Assembly: GCA_947169185.1 (NCBI GenBank)
Contig: CAMVOS010000021.1
Coordinates: 1-44,749 of the forward strand
DNA: 44,749 nucleotides
Source: an uncultured Prevotella sp.
GTDB taxonomy: Bacteria; Bacteroidota; Bacteroidia; Bacteroidales; Bacteroidaceae
Direction: 5' to 3'
Numbering within the stretch: position 1 is the stretch's first letter; each line of letters starts with the position of its first letter. The notes below the pieces were generated by a model. It had not been told where the DNA came from, searched no databases, and saw nothing but the letters and a program-made list of their open reading frames with translations. The position numbers were made by a program, and so were the translations under genes. Of this stretch, positions 36,338 through 43,964 are shown piece after piece.

Positions 36338-37222
36338 TTATATTATAACCTTTGTCTTACAGTATTTCTCGCGGAATTCTGTTGGATTGCATCCCTTGCG
36401 CTTGCGGAACAGGCGGTTGAAATTGCTCAACGTGTTAAAGCCGCAGTCCCAGCAGATTTCGCTGACACTGTCAGTGGTGTCGACCAAACGTCGGGCTGCA
36501 TGTCCCAATCGGATGTCGACAATATATTCTGAGAGGTTCTTGCCCGTGTGCAACTTGAAGTAGCGGCTGAAGGCCGTAGGGGTCATTCCCACAAGGTCCG
36601 ACAACTGCTCAAGGCGAAGGTTGTCGTTGATATGTGTAAGGATATATTCTTTCACTTTCAATACACGACGCGAGTCACTGCTTACTTCCACCTTGGCAAA
36701 GGTCGAGGATGACAACTCACGGGCATCGTCGAATTTAGATAACTCATAGAGGATATGAAAAAGCTCCTGCGCCATGTAAAACTTGTCGTCTATGGAAGCG
36801 ATATTTAGCAGGCGGTCACGGACTTTCATGATGGCTGACATCGGAAAGGCAAGACCTCGCTTGGCGCGCATCATCATCTGATAGATGCTTTTGTAGGGAT
36901 TTGTGCGGAATGGTGTGTGCTCATCCTCGAAGTGTAAATAGAACTGTATGGTAACTTCATGGATGTCACCGCTCTTACACTCATGCTGTTCCCATACGTG
37001 TTCCAAATCGCTACTTGTAATGAGCGCAAGGTCATAGTCACCTATGACTTCACTGTTGTCGCCAACCACGCGACGGGCGCCAGCAGCGTTTTCCACGAAG
37101 TTCAGCTCCATGATTTCATGACAGTGAATCGGGTAGTCGAACTCTTTCTTGCGACGATCAGCCACATACATAAAATCGTTCTCACCCAATGGGGTTATCT
37201 CATGTAGAACACCTTTTTCCAT
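36338..37222 (-). CDS. AraC-family transcriptional regulator of the mannan locus
   Basis: The start at 37222 (MEKGVLHEITPLGEND) gives 294 residues. A longer frame from 37285 is open, but the promoter -7 box at 37255-37248 lies inside it, so the short form is preferred. The N-terminal half is a cupin-like sensor domain (PIHCHEIMELNFVENAAG and DLALITSSDLEHVWEQH). The C-terminal about 100 residues hold the two helix-turn-helix motifs (LRLEQLSDLVGMTPTAFSRYFK and VSEICWDCGFNTLSNFNRLFRKRKGCNPTEFR). It probably senses a mannan-derived sugar and activates the mannan operons. Control of the operons is inferred from position. It is followed after 9 bp by the GH5_7 gene. Confidence 0.92.
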   Translation of the reverse strand: MEKGVLHEITPLGENDFMYVADRRKKEFDYPIHCHEIMELNFVENAAGARRVVGDNSEVIGDYDLALITSSDLEHVWEQHECKSGDIHEVTIQFYLHFEDEHTPFRTNPYKSIYQMMMRAKRGLAFPMSAIMKVRDRLLNIASIDDKFYMAQELFHILYELSKFDDARELSSSTFAKVEVSSDSRRVLKVKEYILTHINDNLRLEQLSDLVGMTPTAFSRYFKLHTGKNLSEYIVDIRLGHAARRLVDTTDSVSEICWDCGFNTLSNFNRLFRKRKGCNPTEFREKYCKTKVII

Positions 37223-37229
37223 TTTTAGC

Positions 37230-37265
37230 AGAATTGTTTTGTGGGTACAAAGGTACGACAATTCT
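37230..37265 (-). promoter_or_regulatory. araC promoter flanked by an 8-bp inverted repeat
   Basis: On the minus strand TACCTTTG (37255-37248) is the -7 box, 26 nt before the ATG at 37222. AGAATTGT (37230-37237) and ACAATTCT (37258-37265) are exact inverted repeats 20 bp apart that bracket the box, an arrangement suited to autoregulation. Confidence 0.6.
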
Positions 37266-37297
37266 TCTAAAAACGGAAGAAACATGCGGAAAAATAA

Positions 37298-37328
37298 AAA
37301 AAGAAGTTTCCAGTGGAAACCTCTTTTT
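37298..37328 (-). terminator. Terminator of the HU gene
   Basis: GTTTCC/GGAAAC around a 3-nt loop (AGT), extended past one mismatch by seven A-T/G-C pairs. On the minus strand a T-rich tail follows. It lies 24 bp beyond the HU stop codon. Confidence 0.8.
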
Positions 37329-37351
37329 CTTTTTTATTTACAAAATGCAGA

Positions 37352-37624
37352 TTACTTTACAGCGTCAGCGAGCTCTGCACCAGCCTTGAACTTAGCAACC
37401 TTCTTGGCAGCAATCTTGATCTTCTGCTTGGTAGCGGGGTTGATACCTTCACGAGCGGGCTTCTTAACTACATCGAATGTACCGAAACCAACGAGCTGTA
37501 CCTTGTCACCCTTCTTCAGAGCACCCTTGATAGCCTCGATAGTAGCGTCGAGAGCCTTCTTAGAGTCAGCCTTTGTTAAACCTGCACCTGCTGCGATTTT
37601 CTCAATTAATTCTGTCTTGTTCAT
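37352..37624 (-). CDS. HU-family DNA-binding protein
   Basis: The 90-residue basic protein matches HU throughout: MNKTELIEKIAAGAGLTKAD, the dimer helix ALDATIEAIKGALKKGD, the beta-arm VQLVGFGTFDVVKKPAREGINPATKQKIKI with the conserved proline at the tip, and a C-terminal helix. HU dimers bend DNA and compact the nucleoid. It is monocistronic with a strong promoter and terminator. Bacteroidota carry several HU paralogues, so no gene number is assigned. Confidence 0.96.
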   Translation of the reverse strand: MNKTELIEKIAAGAGLTKADSKKALDATIEAIKGALKKGDKVQLVGFGTFDVVKKPAREGINPATKQKIKIAAKKVAKFKAGAELADAVK

Positions 37625-37678
37625 AATTTTGTTGTTTTAAAAGTGAATATAAATGGTTTAAGTCATTTTTTTCTTGTG

Positions 37679-37709
37679 CAAATATAAGAGAATCCTTTGA
37701 CAAAACAAA
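37679..37709 (-). promoter_or_regulatory. HU gene promoter
   Basis: Minus strand TTTG (37709-37706) and TATATTTG (37686-37679), 19 nt apart, form a near-ideal Bacteroidota promoter. The leader would be about 47 nt. Confidence 0.8.
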
Positions 37710-37764
37710 CAAAAATTCAAAAAAAATTATGTTTTTATTGAAAAAAAGTGTGTTATAGCCCATT

Positions 37765-37799
37765 TTTGTGCATTAAAACAGATATTTTTCGTAATTTTG
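37765..37799 (+). promoter_or_regulatory. Promoter of the rhomboid gene
   Basis: TTTG at 37765-37768 and TAATTTTG at 37792-37799, spacer 23 nt (slightly long). The 252-bp gap it sits in also holds the divergent HU promoter and a tandem spacer; nothing else is seen there. Confidence 0.55.
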
Positions 37800-37834
37800 T
37801 GCGCAAAATCGAAAAAACGATACAACGTCATCGA

Positions 37835-37873
37835 TAAATCATTAAATGGTAAATCAGTAAATCAGTAAATGGC
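37835..37873 (+). repeat. 8-bp tandem spacer before the rhomboid gene
   Basis: Units TAAATCAT, TAAATGG, TAAATCAG, TAAATCAG and TAAATGGC follow each other and end 3 nt before the rhomboid ATG. Confidence 0.75.
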
Positions 37874-37876
37874 AAG

Positions 37877-38797
37877 ATGAACAATATACCTACAATGACC
37901 AAGAATCTGCTGGTGGTGAATGTCTTGGCGTTCATAGCAACTTTTGTGCTCGAGCGCAGTGGCATCGACCTGACCAGACTGATGGGACTTCACTTCTTCT
38001 TAGCGAGTGAATTTCACGTCTATCAGTTTGTCACCTATATGTTTCTTCACGGGGGCTTTACACATATTTTGTTTAATATGTTTGCCTTGTGGATGTTCGG
38101 TTCGGTGATAGAGCGTGTATGGGGTCCTAAAAAATTCCTTTTTTATTACATTTGCTGTGGAATTGGTGCCGGCGTTACCCAGGAATTGGTGCAGTATATT
38201 ACCTATTCCATGGAGAATATCTCCGCTTATCAGTATGTTAGTGCCGGTGGCGTCCAGATGACAACTGATGCTTACATCAATCTCTGGACTACCATTGGTG
38301 CCTCGGGTGCGGTGTATGGCATTTTGTTGGCATTCGGTATGATATTCCCTAACGAGCGTCTGTTTATCATTCCCTTCCCGTTCCCCATCAAGGCCAAGTG
38401 GCTTATCGTGGGTTATATCGCCATCGAACTGTTCTCGGCTATGAGTGGCCCTGGCGATGGTGTGGCTCACATGGCGCATTTGGGTGGCATGCTCTTTGGT
38501 TTCCTCATGATCAAGTACTGGCAGAAACATCCCGATTCGTCGAGCAGCTTTGGTAGGAGCAGGGGACAGGAGTTTTTCGACAATCTGAAGCGTAAGTACG
38601 ACGCTCGCCAGAACCAGCAAAATATGAAGGCTGAGCATACCGATCCGCGTCGTGAGACTGACGAGGAGTATAATACCCGCCAACGTAAGAATCAGGAAGA
38701 GGTCGATGCTATTCTCGACAAGATACGCAAGAGTGGTTACGACAGTCTGACTCAGGAAGAGAAAAAGAAACTGTTTGACCAGAGTAGGAAATCGTAA
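37877..38797 (+). CDS. Rhomboid-family intramembrane serine protease
   Basis: The 306-residue membrane protein has the rhomboid signatures: an L1-loop region, YMFLHGGFTHILFNMFALWMFG (about 54-75), the catalytic serine motif GASG (Ser143) and the histidine motif AHMAHLGG (His201 expected). About six membrane segments span residues 8-215, then a charged cytosolic tail of about 90 residues (NQQNMKAEHTDPRRETDEEYN). Rhomboids cleave transmembrane helices; the substrate is unknown. The next gene follows after 47 bp of tandem spacer, and the rhomboid-EEP pair is a common Bacteroidota order. Confidence 0.94.
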   Translation: MNNIPTMTKNLLVVNVLAFIATFVLERSGIDLTRLMGLHFFLASEFHVYQFVTYMFLHGGFTHILFNMFALWMFGSVIERVWGPKKFLFYYICCGIGAGVTQELVQYITYSMENISAYQYVSAGGVQMTTDAYINLWTTIGASGAVYGILLAFGMIFPNERLFIIPFPFPIKAKWLIVGYIAIELFSAMSGPGDGVAHMAHLGGMLFGFLMIKYWQKHPDSSSSFGRSRGQEFFDNLKRKYDARQNQQNMKAEHTDPRRETDEEYNTRQRKNQEEVDAILDKIRKSGYDSLTQEEKKKLFDQSRKS

Positions 38798-38844
38798 TTC
38801 CGATATTCCGATTTTCGATATTTCGATATTCCGATATTCCGACC
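38798..38844 (+). repeat. 8-bp tandem spacer between the rhomboid and EEP genes
   Basis: The whole 47-bp gap is made of 8-bp units (TTCCGATA, TTCCGATT, TTCGATAT, TTCGATAT, TCCGATAT, TCCGACC). It runs straight into the ATG at 38845. Confidence 0.85.
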
Positions 38845-39930
38845 ATGTTTAAGCAGCTGAAGAAATTTACTGTCCAGATGTTTGCTGGTGCCAATGTGGT
38901 AACAGCCATTACGATGTTGCTGGTGGGCTATAGTGACAGACTGAATCCTGCCGACCACCCGCTGCTGTCGACGGTGGGCATGTCGTTTCCTTTCTTCCTG
39001 TTGGTGAACCTGGCTTTTCTTTTCTTCTGGCTCATCTTCAAGTGGCGTATGATATGGATCTCGGTGCTCGGCTTTGTGTGCGCGTATGTTCCTATTAGTA
39101 TATATATGCCTCTCAATGCAAGCAAAGATCTGCCCGATGGTGCGCTGAAACTGCTGTCGTATAATGTCTGTGGTTATGGCGGCAACTACCGCTACGATCA
39201 AGGCTTCGAGACGGTGCTGAAGTATCTGACGGAGGAGCAGCCTGATATTGTGTGTGTACAGGAAGATATCGATACCTGGCGACGCAATGTGTTTCAGGAA
39301 TACCAGAAGCATTGGGCGTATAACGACACTGTGGTGATAGCCTATAACCCTCAGAGTTTCAATGCGCTTGGCATTCATACGCGCTTCCCTATCATTAAGC
39401 GCGAGCGCATCGAGTATTCCTCTCTGGCCAACGGCAGTGTGGCGTGGTGGCTGAAGGTGGGTCGCGATACGCTGGTGGTGGTGAACAACCACTTCGAGAG
39501 TTGTCATCTGAACAATGACGACCGTGCTCAGTACCGGCAGATTATCAAAGGCGAACTGCCGACGGATTCAGCACGTGAGGAATCGAAGGCCTTGTTGATA
39601 AAACTTGCTGAGGCTAATGCCAAGCGCTCTGGACAAATCAGGGCAGTGCTGAGCTATGTCGAAGCGCATAGCCAGTATCCGGTCGTTGTCTGTGGCGACT
39701 TCAATGACAACCCCATTTCCTATTCGCGTCATAAGATGGCTGAACAGCTTACCGACTGTTTCCGAGAGACCGGTCGTGGCATCGGTTTGTCATATAATCA
39801 GAAAGCTTTCTCGCTCCGTATCGACCATATTTTCTGTTCTAAGCAACTGCAACCATATAACTGCAAAGTTGACGATGAAATGGACGCAAGTGACCATTAT
39901 CCTATACTTTGTTGGTTAAAAATGGTATGA
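38845..39930 (+). CDS. Membrane-anchored endonuclease/exonuclease/phosphatase (EEP) family protein
   Basis: The 361-residue protein has three hydrophobic segments (about 12-29, 45-66 and 70-90) and then an EEP domain. Metal and catalytic motifs are visible: LLSYNVCGYGG (Asn107), IVCVQEDID (Glu140), VVNNHFES, VVCGDFNDNP and the C-terminal SDHYPILC. EEP members cleave phosphodiester bonds in nucleic acids, lipids or signalling molecules. The active site should face the periplasm or cytoplasm depending on the odd number of segments, which I cannot settle. It pairs with the rhomboid gene in many Bacteroidota. Confidence 0.9.
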   Translation: MFKQLKKFTVQMFAGANVVTAITMLLVGYSDRLNPADHPLLSTVGMSFPFFLLVNLAFLFFWLIFKWRMIWISVLGFVCAYVPISIYMPLNASKDLPDGALKLLSYNVCGYGGNYRYDQGFETVLKYLTEEQPDIVCVQEDIDTWRRNVFQEYQKHWAYNDTVVIAYNPQSFNALGIHTRFPIIKRERIEYSSLANGSVAWWLKVGRDTLVVVNNHFESCHLNNDDRAQYRQIIKGELPTDSAREESKALLIKLAEANAKRSGQIRAVLSYVEAHSQYPVVVCGDFNDNPISYSRHKMAEQLTDCFRETGRGIGLSYNQKAFSLRIDHIFCSKQLQPYNCKVDDEMDASDHYPILCWLKMV

Positions 39931-39964
39931 AAATAACGAAAAATGCACGAAAATTGCAGATAAA

Positions 39965-39996
39965 TTTCGGTATGTGAAGAAAAATGCGTATATTTG
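39965..39996 (+). promoter_or_regulatory. secDF promoter
   Basis: TATATTTG at 39989-39996 is a consensus -7 box. TTTC at 39965-39968 is 20 nt upstream as a near-match -33. The leader to the ATG at 40044 is about 40 nt. Confidence 0.65.
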
Positions 39997-40043
39997 CAGG
40001 CTAAAATAGCGGAATCATAAATTAAAACAATATAATAAACAAA

Positions 40044-43000
40044 ATGCAAAACAAAGGAATTGTAAAATTTATTGCAGTCATTCTGATTCTCGTTTGCTGC
40101 TTCTACCTTTCCTTCTCATTCGTAACACGCCACTACGAAAGTAAGGCTGCTGCCATGGGTGAGGAGGCTGGTCAGGAGTATCTCGACTCAATCATGAATG
40201 AGAAAGTGTACTGCGGAATCTATTCATTCAAGCAGTGCCGTGAGATGGAAATTGGCCTGGGTCTTGACCTGAAGGGCGGTATGAACGTGATTCTTGAGGT
40301 TTCTGTGCCTGACGTTGTCGACGTGCTGGCCGACCACAAGACCGATGCAGCCTATCGCAAGGCCCTCGAGGATGCCAAGAAGGAAGAGGAGACCAGTCAG
40401 GACGACTTCATCTCCCTGTTTATCAAGCACTGGAAGAAGAATGCCAACGGCCGTCCCTTGGCCGCTGTGTTTGCTACCCAGCAGATGAAGGGCAAGGTGA
40501 GCACCCAGTCCAGCGACTCTGAGGTTGAGAGTGCGCTGCGTACTGAGGTACAGTCTGCCGTCGATAACTCGTTCAACGTTGTTCGTAACCGTATCGATAA
40601 GTTCGGTGTCGTTCAGCCCAACATCCAGAAGCTTGAGGGACAGTCTGGCCGTATCATGGTCGAGATGCCTGGTGTTAAGGAGCCCGAGCGTGTTCGTAAG
40701 TTGCTGCAGGGTTCTGCAAACCTCGAATTCTGGGAGACCTATAACTCACAGGAAATCTATCCGCTGCTGGCTCAGTTGAACCAGAAGTATGCTGCCCTTG
40801 GTGGTCATGCCGAGGCTGACACCACTGCTGTCGCTGCTGCTGACACTGCTGCTGTCGATACCACAGCTGCCGCTGCTGCTGCCAATGACCTGGCCGCTAA
40901 GCTGGCTGCTGGCAAGAAGGCTGACAAGGCTGCTGATGCCAAGAATAAGGCTGAGGCTCTGAAGCAGAATCCGCTGTTCGCTGTGTTCCAGCCTGTTCCA
41001 CAGGGTCTGGCTATCGTTGGTTATGCCAGTGCTCGCGATACCGCTGATGTCAACAAGGTTATCTATTCTGACATCGCTGCCAGCGTTCTGCCTGCCGAGT
41101 GCAAGCTGCGCTGGGGTGCCAAGGCTGAGGATTTCGGTGGCGAGAACACCCGTGGTGACATCTTCGCCCTGTATGCCCTGAAGATTACCGAGCCAAATGG
41201 TCGTGCTCCGCTGGAGGGTGACGTCATCACCTCTTCTAAGGACGACTTCGACCAGATGGGTCACCCCTCTGTTTCTATGCAGATGAACTCTGACGGTGCT
41301 CGTCGTTGGAGCCAGATTACCAAGCAGAACATCGGTCGTGGCGTAGCCATCGTGCTCGACGACGCTGTTTACTCTGCTCCCCGTATCCTGACTCAGATTG
41401 ACGGTGGTAACTCGCAGATTACTGGTAACTTCACCATCGAGGACACCAAGGACTTGGCCAACACGCTGAACTCTGGTAAGATGCCCGCTCCTACACGTAT
41501 CGTACAGGAAGAGGTCGTTGGTCCCTCACTGGGTGCTCAGTCTATCCAGCAGGGTATCATCTCGTTCATCGTGGCCTTCGTGCTGCTGATGATCTACATG
41601 ATCATGCTGTATGGCTTCATCCCCGGTATTCTTTCCGATATCGCCCTGCTCTTCAACCTGTTCTTCACGCTGGGTATTCTGACGTCGTTCCAGGCTGCTC
41701 TGACCATGCCTGGTATCGCAGGTATCGTGCTGACACTGGGTACGGCTGTGGATGCCAACGTGCTGATCTACGAGCGTATCAAGGAAGAACTGAAGCGTGG
41801 CTTGGGTATGAAGGAGGCTGTCCAGAAGGGTTACTCTAACGCCTTCAGTGCCATCTTCGACTCTAACGTCACGTCTCTGATCACCGGTTTCATCCTGCTG
41901 TTCTTCGGTACAGGTCCTGTCAAGGGCTTCGCCACCACCTGGATCATCGGTATCTTCTGCTCGTTCTTCACCGCTGTGTTCCTGACCCGTCTGGTCTACG
42001 AGAACCGCCTGAAGAAGGACAAGTGGCTCGACCTCACCTTCGTTACCGGCTACTCAAAGAACCTCATGCAGAACGCCAAGTACAACTTCATGGGTATGTA
42101 CAAGAAGTCGTTCGCCATCTGGGGTGTTGCTGCTATTGTGTTCATCTGCTCGTTCTTCGTTCGTGGCTTGAGCCAGAGCATCGACTTCACTGGTGGTCGT
42201 AACTACGTGGTGACCCTCGATAAGGAGACACACGTTGAGGAGGTTCGTCAGGTTTTGGCTGGTGCTTTCGTCAACACCGTTGGCGAGAATGCCGGTAAGG
42301 AGGCTAACACCTCTGTCATCGCACTCGGTACCGATGGCAAGACCATCCGTGTCAGCACCAACTGGGACATCGAGTCTAACAATCCTGAGGTCGACGACAA
42401 GGCAGAGACCATTCTCTACAACGCTCTGAAGAAGGGTGGCTTCGTCAGCCAGGCCAAGGTCGAGGACTTCAAGAATCCTGACGTCCGCGAGGGTGGTTCT
42501 ATCATCAGCTCGGCAAAGGTTGGTCCCGCTGTGGCTAAGGACATCACTTACGGTGCTATCATCTCCGTCATCATCGCCCTGTTTGCCATCTTCCTCTACA
42601 TCCTGCTGCGTTTCCGCAATGTAGCTTACTCTACTGGTGCTACTATTGCCCTGGCTCTCGATGCATTGGTGGTTATCGGCTTCTACAGCGTATTGTGGGG
42701 CTGGGTACCCATGTCGCTCGAAATCGACCAGGTATTTATCGGTGCTATCCTGACGGTGATTGGTTATTCTATCAACGATAAGGTGGTCGTCTTCGACCGT
42801 ATCCGTGAGAACTTCCAGCTCTATGGCAAGCGCGACCGTCAGCAGCTGTTCAACGACTCGCTGAACCAGACGCTGGCTCGTACCATCAATACCTCTGTCA
42901 CGACGCTGCTCGTGTTGCTGTGTATCTTCATCCTCGGTGGTGATAGCATCCGCAGCTTCTCGTTCGCCATGATTCTCGGTGTTGTCTTCGGTACCCTGTC

Positions 43001-43088
43001 ATCACTGTTCATCGCTGCGCCTACAGCCTTCCTCGTGATGGGTCGTAACATCCGCGAAGAGAATAACGACGAAGTAGCTAAGGCATAA
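40044..43088 (+). CDS. secDF: Fused protein translocase subunit SecDF
   Basis: SecDF uses the proton gradient to help pull secreted proteins through SecYEG on the periplasmic side. The 1014-residue fusion carries the SecD part first: TM1 at 8-28, GLGLDLKGGMNVILEV near 71-86, and the periplasmic P1 domain. It continues with five TM segments (about 505-680, with the MPGIAGIVLTLGTAVDANVLIYERI motif). SecF starts near 690 (TM, then SIDFTGGRNYVV) and has five TM segments to 1000 with VIGYSINDKVVVFDRIREN. An Ala/Asp-rich low-complexity stretch (about 256-308) sits inside SecD. Length is usual for Bacteroidota. The gene has its own promoter and a strong terminator. Confidence 0.97.
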   Translation: MQNKGIVKFIAVILILVCCFYLSFSFVTRHYESKAAAMGEEAGQEYLDSIMNEKVYCGIYSFKQCREMEIGLGLDLKGGMNVILEVSVPDVVDVLADHKTDAAYRKALEDAKKEEETSQDDFISLFIKHWKKNANGRPLAAVFATQQMKGKVSTQSSDSEVESALRTEVQSAVDNSFNVVRNRIDKFGVVQPNIQKLEGQSGRIMVEMPGVKEPERVRKLLQGSANLEFWETYNSQEIYPLLAQLNQKYAALGGHAEADTTAVAAADTAAVDTTAAAAAANDLAAKLAAGKKADKAADAKNKAEALKQNPLFAVFQPVPQGLAIVGYASARDTADVNKVIYSDIAASVLPAECKLRWGAKAEDFGGENTRGDIFALYALKITEPNGRAPLEGDVITSSKDDFDQMGHPSVSMQMNSDGARRWSQITKQNIGRGVAIVLDDAVYSAPRILTQIDGGNSQITGNFTIEDTKDLANTLNSGKMPAPTRIVQEEVVGPSLGAQSIQQGIISFIVAFVLLMIYMIMLYGFIPGILSDIALLFNLFFTLGILTSFQAALTMPGIAGIVLTLGTAVDANVLIYERIKEELKRGLGMKEAVQKGYSNAFSAIFDSNVTSLITGFILLFFGTGPVKGFATTWIIGIFCSFFTAVFLTRLVYENRLKKDKWLDLTFVTGYSKNLMQNAKYNFMGMYKKSFAIWGVAAIVFICSFFVRGLSQSIDFTGGRNYVVTLDKETHVEEVRQVLAGAFVNTVGENAGKEANTSVIALGTDGKTIRVSTNWDIESNNPEVDDKAETILYNALKKGGFVSQAKVEDFKNPDVREGGSIISSAKVGPAVAKDITYGAIISVIIALFAIFLYILLRFRNVAYSTGATIALALDALVVIGFYSVLWGWVPMSLEIDQVFIGAILTVIGYSINDKVVVFDRIRENFQLYGKRDRQQLFNDSLNQTLARTINTSVTTLLVLLCIFILGGDSIRSFSFAMILGVVFGTLSSLFIAAPTAFLVMGRNIREENNDEVAKA

Positions 43089-43113
43089 GCCTCGCTACCT
43101 TCTTAAACATAAT

Positions 43114-43150
43114 TCAGCCCGCTATCCGTTTGTGGTAGCGGGCTGATTGT
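43114..43150 (+). terminator. Terminator after secDF
   Basis: TCAGCCCGCTA (43114-43124) pairs perfectly with TAGCGGGCTGA (43136-43146) around an 11-nt loop, followed by TTGT. It begins 26 nt after the secDF stop. Confidence 0.85.
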
Positions 43151-43189
43151 TATAGTCTATTTATGGTATTGGGGTTAGAATGTTTTGGC

Positions 43190-43278
43190 TTTAGGGGACA
43201 AAATTATGTTTTGGGGACAACAAAACGGAAGGTTTTTAAGTCAAGCGGGCTTCATTTCAAAAAATAGTACTAATTTTG
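43190..43278 (+). promoter_or_regulatory. Promoter with paired GGGGACAA repeats (site A)
   Basis: GGGGACAA occurs at 43194-43201 and 43213-43220, 19 bp apart. The -7 box TAATTTTG is at 43271-43278, 58 bp from the second repeat, and no -33 TTTG is present. It drives the membrane-anchored AraC-type gene (ATG 43305). The same geometry recurs at 44643-44727. Confidence 0.7.
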
Positions 43279-43304
43279 TACCTGAAAATTGAATTAGAGA
43301 CCCG

Positions 43305-43964
43305 ATGACAGGAAACTCCATTTTGATATTTGCCGTGTTTCTGGCCTTTCTGGTAGCAGTTGCTATCAGTATCTTTATTACATATAGGCAGACCAATCGC
43401 GTTTTGAAGAACAACGACAAACTGATGAGAGACAACAGTCATTTGGCCAATGAGGTGGAAAGTTTGAAGGAGGATACCGTTGAGCACCAGAAAGCCCTTG
43501 AGGAATTGAAAGAGCAACTGAGGACAATAGACAAGGTGACAGAACTTCAGGAGAAGACAAAATCGCTGCGTGAGAACATCAAGGACATCCAGGACATGAA
43601 CGATGACGAGCTCCGTGCTTGGGTTGATTTGCAGGTTACTGAGAGCCGTATGTTCTGCGACCCGGATTTGGACATCAAGAAGATGTCACAGAAATTAGGC
43701 CTGACTCAGAAGAAGCTGAAGCAATTATTGAAAGACTCCACGCGTTACGAGCGTCTTTATGACTACTTGACTGAGAAACGTATACTCTACTCCTGCGAAC
43801 TACTCAAGGAAAACCCACAATGGTCTGTCGATGCCGTCAGCAAGGAGGCGGGTTTCGTGTCACGCACCACCTTCCAGACCGAATTCAAGAAGCGTATTGG
43901 TGTCACTCCCGCTCAATACCGCCAGCACACTCAGACCGAAGTGGTCAGAGTGGAATCAAACTAA
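43305..43964 (+). CDS. Membrane-anchored AraC-type helix-turn-helix protein
   Basis: The 219-residue protein has one N-terminal membrane helix (about 6-26) and then a coiled coil (about 30-95, rich in Glu/Lys/Leu heptads such as LANEVESLKEDTVEHQKALEE). The C-terminal AraC-type DNA-binding domain (about 105-208) contains LDIKKMSQKLGLTQKKLKQLLK and WSVDAVSKEAGFVSRTTFQTEFKKRIGVTPAQYR. It resembles the output end of larger membrane regulators but has no periplasmic sensor or TPR region. It is a probable transcription factor tethered to the inner membrane; its signal is unknown. Its promoter carries the paired GGGGACAA repeats, so autoregulation is possible. Its last 9 bp overlap the convergent membrane-protein gene. 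Confidence 0.82.
   Translation: MTGNSILIFAVFLAFLVAVAISIFITYRQTNRVLKNNDKLMRDNSHLANEVESLKEDTVEHQKALEELKEQLRTIDKVTELQEKTKSLRENIKDIQDMNDDELRAWVDLQVTESRMFCDPDLDIKKMSQKLGLTQKKLKQLLKDSTRYERLYDYLTEKRILYSCELLKENPQWSVDAVSKEAGFVSRTTFQTEFKKRIGVTPAQYRQHTQTEVVRVESN

Noticed and set aside
37222..37285. Longer N-terminus for the AraC regulator (start at 37285)
   Set aside because: The likely -7 box and inverted repeat lie inside it, and the added residues do not resemble an AraC sensor domain.
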